64,000 nt of DNA from an uncultured Bacteroides sp. (GTDB taxonomy: Bacteria; Bacteroidota; Bacteroidia; Bacteroidales; Bacteroidaceae). Of the stretch, positions 16,499 through 26,176 are shown one piece after another. The notes beneath the pieces are model-generated. The model had not been told where the DNA came from. It did not search any database and saw only the letters and a list, made by a program, of their open reading frames with translations. The DNA is taken from contig NZ_OY782578.1 in the NCBI RefSeq assembly GCF_963677945.1, forward strand, positions 3,129,258 through 3,193,257, in the 5' to 3' direction. Every line of letters begins with the position of its first letter. Within the stretch, counting starts at the first letter, position 1. Position numbers and translations under genes: made by a program.

Positions 16499-17785
16499 TT
16501 AAAGTTTTTTGCCAGCAACAACTTCTATCATATTTTCCTGATTAAAATATCTTTGAGCCAAAGTTCTAAGTTCTTCAGCTGTAACGCTTTGAACAGCTTT
16601 TAGCGATTCTTCAAAATAGGAATCGGATAAATGCGAAGTCTGAATAAACATCCAGGCATCCGATAAAGAGAATGGACCTTCATAACTACGGCACATTTCC
16701 CCTAACATATAATTCCTAACCATTTCTAGTTCAGACTGGGGAACTAATTCAGTCTGCAAGGTCTTCATTTCATTATAAACCTCTTTAATAATATCTTCAG
16801 CATACTCATTTGCAGCTTCAGTGGAAACAACAAAGACTCCCGCATCCGGATATGAAGCTATTCCCGAAGAGATACCATACGTATAACCTTTATCTTCACG
16901 AATATTAGACATAAGTCTACTGCCAAAATATCCTCCAAAGATTGTGATCAGAACTCTCATTTTATAATAATCCGGATGAGTTCTTTGAATCATCACCTTT
17001 CCCATTTTTATTGAGCTTTGCATCGCAGAATCCTGTTCTGTGAAAACTCGTTTTAAAGAGGTGGTTTTAATATCTGCTGGCAATGTAAGCACTTTATTCT
17101 CAATCTTTCCCCAGGCTTCTTTACCGAAGGTATTCTCTAACTGATTTAATATTTCATCTGTAACCTTTCCTGAAATATAAATGCTACAATTCCCCGAATG
17201 GTAATACTGATCATAGAATTCCTTGAGACACGCTGAAGTAACTTTATCATAATCTGCTTCAATAGCAAAGCGACCGCAAGGGTGCTCTTCACCAAAGATC
17301 GAACTTGCAAAGCTTTTCTGAGCCAGATATTCAACTTTTGTGCTATTAATAAGAAATTGGTGTTTGTTGGTTTCAACAACCGTACTCAGTTCCTTCTCAG
17401 GAAAAACCGGTTCCTTTACTATTGACTCAACAATTTCCAATGTATTGGCAAAATACTTATTCAGGGAGTACAATGTTATGTAGGAATACTCCATAGAAGT
17501 AGATAGCTCAAGCCAGGCTCCATAATAATCTAATTTCTCTGCTATCTCAGCCGAGGTAAAACGCTTAGTACCCTCTCTTAACATTCTATTGGTAAAAAGT
17601 GTCTGCAACAACTGTGTTTGATGCCATTTACCTGCACCAATAAGTATATCTACTCTAACAACATCCTGATTACCTGCTTCAATAACATTAAGAGGTATAC
17701 CATTCGACATTGTTTTTCTCTGAGGGACAGCAATAGATATTTGTTCTATAGCTTTTATTTCTGGTTGAATCTTTCTATTCAGCAT
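16499..17785 (-). CDS. M16-family peptidase-like protein without the zinc motif
   Basis: A 428-residue single-unit member of the pitrilysin/insulinase (M16) family, recognised by the overall pattern: LREGTKRFTSAEIAEKLDYYGAW after the first helix, FYDQYYHSGNCSIYISG in the middle, and FGGYFGSRLMSNIREDKGYTYG in the C-terminal half. In active members the first helix carries HxxEH; the equivalent stretch here (LLQTLFTNRMLREGT, about 59-73) has no such motif. It therefore resembles the non-catalytic subunit of a heterodimeric M16 protease. It overlaps kdsB by 11 nt and is probably translated from the same mRNA. Confidence 0.85.
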   Translation of the reverse strand: MLNRKIQPEIKAIEQISIAVPQRKTMSNGIPLNVIEAGNQDVVRVDILIGAGKWHQTQLLQTLFTNRMLREGTKRFTSAEIAEKLDYYGAWLELSTSMEYSYITLYSLNKYFANTLEIVESIVKEPVFPEKELSTVVETNKHQFLINSTKVEYLAQKSFASSIFGEEHPCGRFAIEADYDKVTSACLKEFYDQYYHSGNCSIYISGKVTDEILNQLENTFGKEAWGKIENKVLTLPADIKTTSLKRVFTEQDSAMQSSIKMGKVMIQRTHPDYYKMRVLITIFGGYFGSRLMSNIREDKGYTYGISSGIASYPDAGVFVVSTEAANEYAEDIIKEVYNEMKTLQTELVPQSELEMVRNYMLGEMCRSYEGPFSLSDAWMFIQTSHLSDSYFEESLKAVQSVTAEELRTLAQRYFNQENMIEVVAGKKL

Positions 17786-18533
17786 TTTGTTTCTTTAAAA
17801 ATAATTCAGCTTTCATTAAATCCTCAGGCGTATCTATTCCAATGGTTTCAACATCTGTAATGCCTACTTTAATGGTATAACCATTTTCCAGCCAACGAAG
17901 TTGTTCCAAAGACTCAGCCAATTCAAGTGATGATTGAGTTAAAGAAGTGATTTCTTTTAGAACTTCTGCACGATAAGCATATAAACCAATGTGCTTATAA
18001 TAAGTATGATGCTTCAACCAATCAGCCTTATCGTGATTTCTTGTAAATGGAATAATTGAACGGCTGAAATATAAAGCGTTCCAGTTCTTGTTTACCACAA
18101 CTTTAGGGGAATTCACATTCTCCAAAACCTGAAAATCATCATCAGAAGAGAATGGTTTAACCAGTGTGGCAATATGAGTAGAAGCATCATCAAAACAAGC
18201 TTTTATTGATTCCAGCTGAGAAGGTTGTATAAATGGTTCATCTCCCTGAATATTAACAACGACATCAAACCCTGCACCAACTTTAGTAAAAGCCTCATAA
18301 CAACGGTCTGTCCCACTCTTATGCTGATCTGACGTCATAACAACTTTACCGCCAAAAGATTTTACAGCCTGTTCTATTCTTTCATCATCAGTTGCAACAT
18401 AAGCTTCATCCATACAGTCGCGCACTTGTTCATATACTCTTTGAATAACTGTTTTACCGCCTAATATGGCCAAGGATTTACCGGGGAAACGAGTAGAAGC
18501 ATATCTTGCCGGTATTATTCCAATAAATTTCAT
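17775..18533 (-). CDS. kdsB: 3-deoxy-manno-octulosonate cytidylyltransferase
   Basis: A 252-residue nucleotidyltransferase that activates KDO as CMP-KDO for lipopolysaccharide inner-core synthesis. Landmarks are IPARYASTRFPGKSLA at the N-terminus (CTP-binding loop), YVATDDERI, VVMTSDQHKSGTDR, and VVNIQGDEPFI with the Mg-binding Asp. Normal length. The downstream M16-like gene overlaps it by 11 nt. A TAATTTTG box on the minus strand (18575-18582) is its likely promoter, back-to-back with that of the folK-like gene. Confidence 0.97.
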   Translation of the reverse strand: MKFIGIIPARYASTRFPGKSLAILGGKTVIQRVYEQVRDCMDEAYVATDDERIEQAVKSFGGKVVMTSDQHKSGTDRCYEAFTKVGAGFDVVVNIQGDEPFIQPSQLESIKACFDDASTHIATLVKPFSSDDDFQVLENVNSPKVVVNKNWNALYFSRSIIPFTRNHDKADWLKHHTYYKHIGLYAYRAEVLKEITSLTQSSLELAESLEQLRWLENGYTIKVGITDVETIGIDTPEDLMKAELFLKKQNAE

Positions 18534-18574
18534 TATGATATATCTTTTAAAATCTGTTCAAAGTTTCAAAAGTA

Positions 18575-18614
18575 CAAAATTATTTGGTAATACACTCTTT
18601 TTACCGTTATTTTG
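18575..18614. promoter_or_regulatory. Back-to-back promoters of kdsB and the folK-like gene
   Basis: Minus-strand TAATTTTG (18575-18582) for kdsB touches the plus-strand -33 TTTG (18583-18586) of the folK-like gene, whose -7 is TTATTTTG (18607-18614) after a 20-bp spacer. The two promoters occupy only about 40 bp and may exclude each other. Confidence 0.45.
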
Positions 18615-18631
18615 TCTACAAAATGAAAGTT

Positions 18632-19009
18632 ATGAAACAACATATATGCCTTATATCCATTGGTTCTAACACCAATAGAGATATTAATATCAAACTAGCA
18701 CAAAAAGAATTATCAATTCATTTCCGGGATATATATTTCGGGAAAGAACAAGATACAATTCCCATTGGAATGTCTAACCCGGCTCATTTTACAAACCAAC
18801 TGGCTAAATGCTCTACTACATTATCTATTGAAGAGCTAAAGATCATCTTTAAGAAAATTGAATCTCAAGCTGGTCGTTTGCCTGCTGATAAAATGGATGG
18901 GATAATAAAGCTGGATATTGATTTACTGACTTATGATGATAAAGTACTGAAGGAGGAGGACATGAAGAAAGAATTTATTATTGAAGGATTGAAAGAGTTC
19001 GGGCTTTAA
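18632..19009 (+). CDS. Short FolK-like (HPPK family) protein
   Basis: With the start at Met 18632 the protein has 125 residues; an ATG at 18623 is also possible, and both lie close to the predicted RNA start. The N-terminal CLISIGSNTNRDINI matches the GSN motif of 6-hydroxymethyl-dihydropterin pyrophosphokinase, and KLDIDLLTYDDKVL matches the DxDLL motif that binds magnesium and ATP. The usual HxRxFVLxPL segment after it is missing, so it is shorter than typical FolK (about 150-160). It is either a divergent folate enzyme or a specialised homologue; folate synthesis is plausible but unproven. Confidence 0.65.
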   Translation: MKQHICLISIGSNTNRDINIKLAQKELSIHFRDIYFGKEQDTIPIGMSNPAHFTNQLAKCSTTLSIEELKIIFKKIESQAGRLPADKMDGIIKLDIDLLTYDDKVLKEEDMKKEFIIEGLKEFGL

Positions 19010-19120
19010 TCAAACTCTTTTAGTAGATTTAGGTTATAAAAAAGAAAATACACAAAAGTAGAATCAGGTCTTTTAGAATTGAATATTAAAAACGATCTCA
19101 GATAGATATCTAAAAAAAGT

Positions 19121-19164
19121 AATCGAGTAGAAAGAAAACAATTTCGTCTTCTTCTTACTCGATT
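19121..19164. terminator. Bidirectional terminator downstream of the class A PBP gene
   Basis: AATCGAGTA / TACTCGATT form the stem, extended with an A/G-rich versus T/C-rich arm. A T run follows on the plus strand and an A run precedes it (T run on the minus strand). It lies between convergent genes. Confidence 0.75.
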
Positions 19165-19210
19165 TATTTTTTTGCCACAGAAACCTGTAACTGTTATTTA
19201 GAACTAATCC

Positions 19211-21556
19211 TTATTCAGAGAATAGACTATCAATACCTCCCGGAGAGTTTGCAGGAATAGAGTCATTACCGCAAACATTATTGTTTAAATATGGGAATAC
19301 ATCCGATTCTGAATATCCTAAAGACTTATCCGCAAACACCTTTTTCATAAAAATACCCCAAATAGGAAGTGCCATTGCAGCTCCTTGTCCATAGAACATT
19401 GTATCGAAGTGAATATCACGATCTTCACCTCCTACCCAACATCCGGTGACAAGCTTTGGAGTAAATCCTACGAACCATCCATCGGAGTTACGTTGAGTAG
19501 TTCCTGTTTTACCTCCTACATCGGCACTTGTATAACGACGCACCCTACCACCTGTACCTTCATTAATAACCGCACGCAACATTGTTAGCATTTTAGATGC
19601 ACTGGATGCACTTATTACTTCTTCCATTTGCGGATGGAATGTTGCTATCACATTACCTTCATTATCTTCTATTTTAGTAACAAGCATTGGTTCACAGCGA
19701 AGTCCGTTATTTACAAAAGCAGTATAAGCGCTAACCATTTCTCCAACAGATATTTCACAAGGACCTAAGCAAAGAGAAGGACTAGCTACTATATTACGAT
19801 TCTTCACCCCAAAACGATGAATTAAACGCACCAAAGAGGAAGCATTTAATCTACTCATTAGATAAGCAGAAATCCAGTTGTTTGAATTTGCAAGTCCCCA
19901 TTTAAGAGTAACCATCTCTCCGTATCTCTTGCTTGAAGTATTACGTGGAGTCCACGATTCTCCAGCAGCAGTAATAAGAGTTTGTGGTACATTACGGGTA
20001 ACATCGCAAGGAGTAAACCCATTTTCCATAGCAAGTGCGTAAAGGAAAGGTTTAATTGTAGATCCTACCTGACGACGTCCAACTTCAGCCATGTCATATT
20101 GGAAGAATGCATAATTCGGTCCACCAACATAAGCTTTCACTGCTCCTGTAGTTGGATCCATTGACATAAATCCGGCTCTCAGGAAGAACTTATAATATTT
20201 AATCGAGTCCATTGGAGTCATCACAGTATCCTTCACTCCATACCAGGTAAACACAGACATCTGTTCCGGAGTTTTAAATGCTTTAAGGATGTCACTCTCT
20301 GAATATCCTGCATTTCTCATTGTGTTATATCGTTCCGACTGTCTCACAGACCGCATCAAAATATCTTTTACCTGTTCTCTTGACAGCTGATTTGTGTATG
20401 GAGCTGTACTTTTTCCTCTCTTTTCTTTAAAGAAAAGTGGCTGTAAATAATGTCCAACATGTTCTTCTACAGCTTCTTCAGCATACTGTTGCATATGCGA
20501 ATCAATTGTAGTATAAATCTTTAAACCATCTGTATAGATATTATAGCTGGTTCCATCTTTCTTCCTATTTTTAGAGCACCATCCGTAAAGAGGATTATTT
20601 TCCCAAGCTAAAGAGTCTTCATAAAACTTCTGAGTTTGCCATGATGCATAATCTTCCCTATGAGGTTCTTTTGCCGTCATTATTATTCGAAGATATTCAC
20701 GGAAGTAAGTTGCCAGACCTTCTTTATGATCTACACGATGAAATTTAAGCCTTAAAGGGATTTGCATTAAAGAATCTCTTTCTTCCTCAGTAATATAATC
20801 AGCCTTTCTCATCTGATCAAGCACAACATTTCTACGTTGCTCTACAAGTTCTCTGCGACGCACAGGATTGAATAGAGATGAGTTTTTACACATACCTACT
20901 AAGGTTGCAGCTTCTTCAATTGTCAGGTCTGCAGGATCTTTTGAGAAATAAGTATTCGCAGCAGTTTTAATACCTACAGCATTATTTCCAAAATCATACT
21001 TATTAAAGTACATAGTAAGGAGCTCCTCTTTTGTATAGTAACGTTCCAGCTTTACTGCAATAACCCACTCAATAGGCTTTTGAAACAAACGTTCCATAAA
21101 GTTTCCGGCACCGGGAGAGTAAAGTTGTTTGGAAAGTTGCTGAGTAATGGTACTACCTCCACCAGCATTTTTCTGCAAAAAGATTCCACGTTTTACTACA
21201 GCACGTCCCAATGCCCTGATGTCAATACCAGAATGTTCTTCAAAACGAACATCTTCGGTTGCTATTAACGCATCAATCAGCGAGTGCGACATATCTTTAT
21301 AGCCAACATAGACTCTATTTTCCTTACTCAAAGACCATGTTCCAAGAGTTTTCCCATCACTTGACAGAATTTCTGAAGCAAATTTATAATTAGGATTTTC
21401 TAATTCATCAACTTCGGGCATGTAACCAATCCATCCCCAAGCAATAAAACAAAAGAGAACTGTACATAAAACCACAAATGTTCCGAACGCTATCCACAGC
21501 CATCGGACAAGCCTTTTTATAGATCTCGGAGTACTTTTTACTTCACCTTGATTCAT
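19211..21556 (-). CDS. Class A penicillin-binding protein (bifunctional peptidoglycan synthase)
   Basis: A 781-residue PBP1A-type enzyme of the inner membrane. Order: short cytoplasmic tail, one transmembrane helix (about 18-42), glycosyltransferase family 51 domain (TEDVRFEEHSGID with the catalytic Glu, GGGSTITQQLSKQL), then the transpeptidase with active-site GSTIKPF (SxxK), SNN (SxN) and KTGTTQ (KTG). It polymerises glycan strands and cross-links stem peptides. Length and domain order are standard for Bacteroidetes. A TAATTTTG box (21581-21588, minus) lies 25 nt upstream, divergent from pyrB. Confidence 0.95.
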   Translation of the reverse strand: MNQGEVKSTPRSIKRLVRWLWIAFGTFVVLCTVLFCFIAWGWIGYMPEVDELENPNYKFASEILSSDGKTLGTWSLSKENRVYVGYKDMSHSLIDALIATEDVRFEEHSGIDIRALGRAVVKRGIFLQKNAGGGSTITQQLSKQLYSPGAGNFMERLFQKPIEWVIAVKLERYYTKEELLTMYFNKYDFGNNAVGIKTAANTYFSKDPADLTIEEAATLVGMCKNSSLFNPVRRRELVEQRRNVVLDQMRKADYITEEERDSLMQIPLRLKFHRVDHKEGLATYFREYLRIIMTAKEPHREDYASWQTQKFYEDSLAWENNPLYGWCSKNRKKDGTSYNIYTDGLKIYTTIDSHMQQYAEEAVEEHVGHYLQPLFFKEKRGKSTAPYTNQLSREQVKDILMRSVRQSERYNTMRNAGYSESDILKAFKTPEQMSVFTWYGVKDTVMTPMDSIKYYKFFLRAGFMSMDPTTGAVKAYVGGPNYAFFQYDMAEVGRRQVGSTIKPFLYALAMENGFTPCDVTRNVPQTLITAAGESWTPRNTSSKRYGEMVTLKWGLANSNNWISAYLMSRLNASSLVRLIHRFGVKNRNIVASPSLCLGPCEISVGEMVSAYTAFVNNGLRCEPMLVTKIEDNEGNVIATFHPQMEEVISASSASKMLTMLRAVINEGTGGRVRRYTSADVGGKTGTTQRNSDGWFVGFTPKLVTGCWVGGEDRDIHFDTMFYGQGAAMALPIWGIFMKKVFADKSLGYSESDVFPYLNNNVCGNDSIPANSPGGIDSLFSE

Positions 21557-21580
21557 TTTTTCAATATATAAGTTTCAGCG

Positions 21581-21588
21581 CAAAATTA
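21581..21588 (-). promoter_or_regulatory. -7 box of the class A PBP gene
   Basis: Minus-strand TAATTTTG, 25 bp before the ATG at 21556. Confidence 0.45.
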
Positions 21589-21636
21589 TAATAAATCTTT
21601 TAATTAAAAGAACTTTCCAATAATCATTTTTTTCCA

Positions 21637-21644
21637 TACCTTTA
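21637..21644 (+). promoter_or_regulatory. Probable -7 box of pyrB
   Basis: TACCTTTA, one mismatch to TAnnTTTG, with a predicted leader of about 36 nt. No leader peptide or attenuator hairpin is visible ahead of pyrB. Confidence 0.35.
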
Positions 21645-21683
21645 CGCTCCGTATTGTACATTCAATGATAAATAGATAAGAAT

Positions 21684-22613
21684 ATGGAAAATAGAAGTTT
21701 AGTGACTATTGCCGAGCATTCAAAAGAGAAAATTCTCTACCTCCTTGAGATGGCAAAGCAGTTCGAGAACAATCCAAACCGAAAAATACTGGATGGAAAA
21801 GTTGTAGCAACCCTTTTTTTTGAGCCATCTACCCGTACCAGATTAAGTTTTGAAACTGCAGTAAACAGACTTGGAGGGCGCATAATTGGTTTCTCTGATG
21901 CTTCAACTACAAGTTCTTCGAAAGGCGAAACACTAAAAGACACAATAATGATGGTTAGCAACTATGCCGACCTGATAATAATGCGTCATTATCTGGAAGG
22001 AGCTGCCAGATATGCCAGCGAAGTTGCTCCTATACCTATTATAAATGCAGGTGACGGAGCTAATCAGCATCCTTCCCAAACAATGCTGGATCTTTACTCC
22101 ATCCAAAAAACTCAGGGAACATTAGAAAACCTGAATGTATTCCTGGTAGGCGACTTAAAATACGGACGTACTGTTCACTCATTGTTAATGGCAATGCGCC
22201 ATTTTAATCCTACTTTCCATTTCATTGCTCCTGATGAATTGAAAATGCCTGAAGAATATAAGATTTATTGTAATGAGAATAACATTAAATATGTAGAGCA
22301 TACTGATTTTACTGAAGATATTATTGCAGATGCCGACATCTTATATATGACTCGTGTGCAGCGTGAGCGCTTTACAGACTTAATGGAATATGAACGTGTG
22401 AAGAACGTTTATATTTTAAGAAATAAAATGCTTGAAAAGACTCGTCCTAATCTTCGTATACTTCACCCACTACCTAGAGTAAACGAAATTGCTTATGATG
22501 TGGATGACAATGAAAAAGCATATTATTTCCAACAGGCCCGCAACGGACTATTTGCACGTCAGGCTATTATTTGCGACGTTCTTGGTATTACTTTGGATGA
22601 TATTAAAGAATAG
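21684..22613 (+). CDS. pyrB: Aspartate carbamoyltransferase, catalytic subunit
   Basis: A 309-residue transcarbamylase that joins carbamoyl phosphate and aspartate in pyrimidine synthesis. The carbamoyl-phosphate motif is [14 protein letters not shown] (about 49-62), and [23 protein letters not shown] and HPLPRVNEI are all present. It is followed after 52 nt by pyrI, so the enzyme should form the E. coli-type dodecamer with allosteric regulation by nucleotides. Length is standard. Confidence 0.97.
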   Translation: MENRSLVTIAEHSKEKILYLLEMAKQFENNPNRKILDGKVVATLFFEPSTRTRLSFETAVNRLGGRIIGFSDASTTSSSKGETLKDTIMMVSNYADLIIMRHYLEGAARYASEVAPIPIINAGDGANQHPSQTMLDLYSIQKTQGTLENLNVFLVGDLKYGRTVHSLLMAMRHFNPTFHFIAPDELKMPEEYKIYCNENNIKYVEHTDFTEDIIADADILYMTRVQRERFTDLMEYERVKNVYILRNKMLEKTRPNLRILHPLPRVNEIAYDVDDNEKAYYFQQARNGLFARQAIICDVLGITLDDIKE

Positions 22614-22665
22614 AGTCTGTATCATCATTTATTAATTTTTTATTATTAATCAATCATTTAATTCA

Positions 22666-23142
22666 ATGAGCGAAATAAGACAAGCACTACAGGTAGCAGC
22701 TCTGAAGAACGGCACTGTAATAGATCATATACCAACAAATAAACTATTTACTGTTGTTTCATTATTAGGACTAGAACAGATGGACAGCAAGATCACCATT
22801 GGTTATAATCTGAATAGTAACAAGCTAGGGAAAAAAGGTATTATAAAAATAGCAGATAAGTTCTTTGATGATGAAGAGATTAACCGCATATCAGTAGTAG
22901 CACCTCATGTTAAACTGAACATCATCCGCAATTATGAAGTAGTTGAAAAGAAGGAAGTTAATATGCCCGATGAGCTGAAAGGTATTTTAAAATGTGCAAA
23001 CCCAAAGTGCATTACTAACAATGAACCTATGCCAACACATTTCAAAATGGTAGATAAAGAAAATGGAGTTTTCAAATGCCACTATTGCGAAAAAGAGCTG
23101 AAGAAAGAAGAAATTGTATTATTACAACGTAGAACATTATAA
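22666..23142 (+). CDS. pyrI: Aspartate carbamoyltransferase, regulatory subunit
   Basis: A 158-residue regulatory chain. The N-terminal allosteric domain ([20 protein letters not shown]) binds nucleotide effectors, and the C-terminal zinc domain has four cysteines in two CxxxxC/CxxC pairs (CANPKC and CHYC, separated by about 26 residues) that hold the contact surface to PyrB. It overlaps the next gene by one base in a TAATG arrangement, which implies translational coupling. Confidence 0.97.
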   Translation: MSEIRQALQVAALKNGTVIDHIPTNKLFTVVSLLGLEQMDSKITIGYNLNSNKLGKKGIIKIADKFFDDEEINRISVVAPHVKLNIIRNYEVVEKKEVNMPDELKGILKCANPKCITNNEPMPTHFKMVDKENGVFKCHYCEKELKKEEIVLLQRRTL

Positions 23143-23708
23143 TGAAGCAGGACTGGAAGCCGGGAACAATGATTTATCCGTTACCAGCAGTATTGGTTAG
23201 CTGTGGCAGCGAAGAAAGCGAATATAACATTATTACTGTAGCATGGGTTGGTACAATTTGTACTAATCCACCCATGTGCTATATTTCTGTTCGTCCAGAA
23301 CGCCACTCCTATCCCATACTAAAGAAGAACATGGAATTTGTCATTAATCTAACAACAAAGGACATGGCTTTTGCAACCGACTGGTGTGGAGTACGCTCAG
23401 GAAAAAACTTCAATAAGTTCTCGGAAATGAAACTGACTCCAGGAAAAGCTTCCGTGGTTAGCGCTCCAATCATTGAAGAATCTCCTCTTTGTATTGAATG
23501 CAGGGTTAAGGAAATTATATCTTTGGGATCACACGATATGTTTATATCCGAAGTTGTAAATGTAAAGGCTGATGAGAAATACTTGAATGATAAAACTGGT
23601 AAATTTGAGTTTTCAAAAAGCAATCCTCTGGTTTATGTACACGGCAATTATTTTGATCTGGGAGAAAATTTAGGCAAATTCGGCTGGTCCGTTGAGAAAA
23701 AAAAATAA
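23142..23708 (+). CDS. Flavin reductase family protein coupled to pyrBI
   Basis: A 188-residue split-barrel FMN-binding protein. Landmarks are VSCGSEESEYNIITVAWVGT, the CYISVRPERHSYPIL strand and the HGNYFDLGENLG C-terminus common to this subgroup. The start codon overlaps the pyrI stop (TAATG), so it is translated with the pyrimidine genes. Family members reduce or simply bind flavin. The link to pyrimidine synthesis is unexplained; it could support a flavin-dependent redox step, but that is inference. The other family member in the window (5730-6230) is only distantly similar. Confidence 0.85.
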   Translation: MKQDWKPGTMIYPLPAVLVSCGSEESEYNIITVAWVGTICTNPPMCYISVRPERHSYPILKKNMEFVINLTTKDMAFATDWCGVRSGKNFNKFSEMKLTPGKASVVSAPIIEESPLCIECRVKEIISLGSHDMFISEVVNVKADEKYLNDKTGKFEFSKSNPLVYVHGNYFDLGENLGKFGWSVEKKK

Positions 23709-23710
23709 GC

Positions 23711-24430
23711 ATGAAGAAAATAGCCTTATTTTTATTTGTTTTAGGATGGAGTTTTTCTTGCTTTGCACAGGAAGACGTAAAAAGTACACATGAAAATAAA
23801 GTCAACTTTGGTATAAAAGGAGGTTTTAATGCATCAATGTACTATATTGATGAGTTTAAAATAAAAGACATAACAATCAACGAAGTCCAGAACAATTATA
23901 AGGTAGGGCATTTTGGAGCCATATTTCTTAGAATAAACATGAAAAAGCATTTTATAGAGCCTGAGCTTTCTTATCATGTGAGTAAATCCGAAATATCCTT
24001 TGATAAAAGAGGGTCTCAACATCCAGATATTGAACCAGACTACGCAAGTGTTAATTCTACCATCCACACTATTGAAATGCCACTGCTTTACGGATACAAT
24101 TTCATAAAAGAGGGACCTTACGGCATGGCATTCTTTGTTGGGCCAAAATTCAAATATATATTGAATAGCAAAAGCAAACTGGAGTTTACCAACTTTGATC
24201 AGGAAGGGATTAAAGAGAAGCTTTATCCTGTGAACATAAATGCAGTTGCTGGAGTTGGAGTGAATATTTCAAATATATTTTTCGATTTCAGATATGAAGT
24301 AGGATTAAGAAACATCTCTAAATCTGTTACTTACATAGAATCAAACTCTGATGGAACGGAAGAAGTAGCCAATATAATTTTCAAAAGAAGAAGTAATTTA
24401 CTCAGTTTTTCACTAGGAGTAATCTTTTAA
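23711..24430 (+). CDS. PorT-family outer membrane beta-barrel protein
   Basis: A 239-residue protein with a signal peptide (MKKIALFLFVLGWSFSCFAQ) and an eight-strand-like barrel: alternating hydrophobic strands starting with VNFGIKGGFNASMYY, HFIEPELSYHVS and ending in LLSFSLGVIF with a C-terminal aromatic residue, as in outer membrane barrels. It begins 2 nt after the flavin reductase gene and thus may belong to the pyrB operon. The PorT/outer-membrane-barrel family is common in Bacteroidetes with mostly unknown roles. Confidence 0.8.
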   Translation: MKKIALFLFVLGWSFSCFAQEDVKSTHENKVNFGIKGGFNASMYYIDEFKIKDITINEVQNNYKVGHFGAIFLRINMKKHFIEPELSYHVSKSEISFDKRGSQHPDIEPDYASVNSTIHTIEMPLLYGYNFIKEGPYGMAFFVGPKFKYILNSKSKLEFTNFDQEGIKEKLYPVNINAVAGVGVNISNIFFDFRYEVGLRNISKSVTYIESNSDGTEEVANIIFKRRSNLLSFSLGVIF

Positions 24431-24478
24431 TCTTCTTTTTTTTATCGCTATAAACTTTTAATTTCTCTTTTTTTTGGC

Positions 24479-24486
24479 TAATTTTG
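24479..24486 (+). promoter_or_regulatory. -7 box of glyA
   Basis: TAATTTTG, a perfect TAnnTTTG match, about 52 nt upstream of the ATG at 24539. Confidence 0.45.
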
Positions 24487-24538
24487 TGCGCTTAATAAAG
24501 GATCTCGAGTAAAAACACTTATTATCATCATACTTAGA

Positions 24539-25819
24539 ATGAAAAGAGACGATTTAATTTTCGATATTATCGAAAAAGAGCATCAAAGACAGCTCAAAGG
24601 TATCGAGCTGATTGCATCAGAAAATTTTGTTAGTGACCAGGTTATGCAAGCAATGGGATCTTGCCTAACAAATAAGTACGCAGAAGGCTATCCTGGCAAA
24701 CGTTATTATGGCGGTTGTGAAGTGGTTGACCAAAGCGAGCAAGTGGCTATTGACAGATTAAAAGAAATCTTTGGGGCTGAATGGGCAAATGTTCAACCAC
24801 ACTCAGGAGCTCAGGCTAATGCAGCCGTTTTCCTTGCTGTATTGAACCCTGGAGATAAGTTTATGGGATTAAATCTGGCACACGGCGGTCACCTTTCTCA
24901 CGGTTCTTTAGTTAATACTTCTGGTTTAATTTATACTCCTTGCGAATATAATGTAAATAAAGAAACTGGTCGCGTTGACTATGACCAGATGGAAGAAGTA
25001 GCACTTCGTGAAAAACCTAAGATGATTATTGGTGGTGGTTCTGCATATTCTCGTGAATGGGATTACAAACGTATGCGTCAGATTGCTGATAAAATCGGAG
25101 CTATCTTAATGATCGACATGGCTCACCCTGCTGGTCTTATCGCTGCTGGTTTATTAGAAAATCCATTAAAATGGGCTCACATCGTAACTTCTACTACACA
25201 TAAAACTCTTCGTGGTCCCCGTGGTGGTGTTATTTTAATGGGCGAAGACTTCCCTAACCCATGGGGAAAGAAAACTCCAAAGGGAGAAATCAAAATGATG
25301 TCTCAATTACTTGATTCTGCAGTATTCCCAGGAATCCAGGGTGGTCCACTAGAACACGTAATCGCTGCTAAAGCTGTTTCTTTTGGAGAATGTTTGCAAC
25401 CAGAATACAAAGAATACCAAAAACAAGTAAAGAAGAATGCTGCTGTTTTGGCACAAGCTTTAATAGACAGAGGCTTCACTATCATTTCCGGTGGAACAGA
25501 TAACCACTCTATGTTGGTTGATTTACGCGAAAAATATCCAGATTTGACTGGTAAAGTTGCTGAAAAAGCTTTGGTTTCTGCAGATATCACAGTTAACAAG
25601 AACATGGTTCCATTCGATACTCGTTCTGCTTTCCAAACTTCAGGTATCCGTTTAGGAACTCCTGCTATCACAACTCGTGGTGCTAAGGAAGACTTGATGA
25701 TTGAAATTGCTGAAATGATTGAAACAGTTCTTTCTAATGTAGAAAATGAAGCAGTTATTACTTCTGTTCGTGAAAGAGTGAACAAAACAATGGCTAAATA
25801 TCCATTATTTGCTTATTAA
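24539..25819 (+). CDS. glyA: Serine hydroxymethyltransferase
   Basis: A 426-residue PLP enzyme converting serine and tetrahydrofolate to glycine and methylene-tetrahydrofolate. Clear signatures: [32 protein letters not shown], the PLP-lysine motif [13 protein letters not shown], and the C-terminal [14 protein letters not shown]. It is monocistronic, with its own -7 box and a perfect palindromic terminator. Together with serA/serC and fhs in this window it covers serine-glycine-C1 metabolism. Codon use is more biased than in its neighbours, as expected for a highly expressed gene. Confidence 0.97.
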   Translation: MKRDDLIFDIIEKEHQRQLKGIELIASENFVSDQVMQAMGSCLTNKYAEGYPGKRYYGGCEVVDQSEQVAIDRLKEIFGAEWANVQPHSGAQANAAVFLAVLNPGDKFMGLNLAHGGHLSHGSLVNTSGLIYTPCEYNVNKETGRVDYDQMEEVALREKPKMIIGGGSAYSREWDYKRMRQIADKIGAILMIDMAHPAGLIAAGLLENPLKWAHIVTSTTHKTLRGPRGGVILMGEDFPNPWGKKTPKGEIKMMSQLLDSAVFPGIQGGPLEHVIAAKAVSFGECLQPEYKEYQKQVKKNAAVLAQALIDRGFTIISGGTDNHSMLVDLREKYPDLTGKVAEKALVSADITVNKNMVPFDTRSAFQTSGIRLGTPAITTRGAKEDLMIEIAEMIETVLSNVENEAVITSVRERVNKTMAKYPLFAY

Positions 25820-25843
25820 TGATTATCCGCTTCTAATTATATT

Positions 25844-25871
25844 AAAAAGGGTTGTTCGAACAACCCTTTTT
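25844..25871 (+). terminator. Intrinsic terminator of glyA
   Basis: A perfect 28-bp palindrome (AAAAAGGGTTGTTC and its complement) followed by a run of T residues, 25 nt after the glyA stop codon. Confidence 0.92.
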
Positions 25872-26176
25872 TTTATTCCTTTTCTGTGGGATAGCTATGA
25901 AACCGTTTTCAAATATTCAATTCTCAGAGACTTAATTTTACTTTTTAGTCAGACTCTTTCTTGTCATTATAAAATAGTTGTCCCTTAAAAGTGATTATAT
26001 CTATGATTAAAAGTAACTCTTTATTTTTGATTTCTGACTTTTCAAAGAGCGACTATAATAATCAAGCAACCTGCAATTCCCTATTCGGGATTAAACAACA
26101 GATGTTACTGATAAAATAGAATATTCTCGAAACATTCTTTAATGGAAATATTGTACTAAGAAGCAATATAAAGATT
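25872..26176. other. Gene-free stretch, no feature recognised
   Basis: About 305 bp of AT-rich sequence between the glyA terminator and the stop codon of the GH43-like gene. I see no convincing reading frame, hairpin or repeat. A decayed gene cannot be excluded. Confidence 0.5.
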
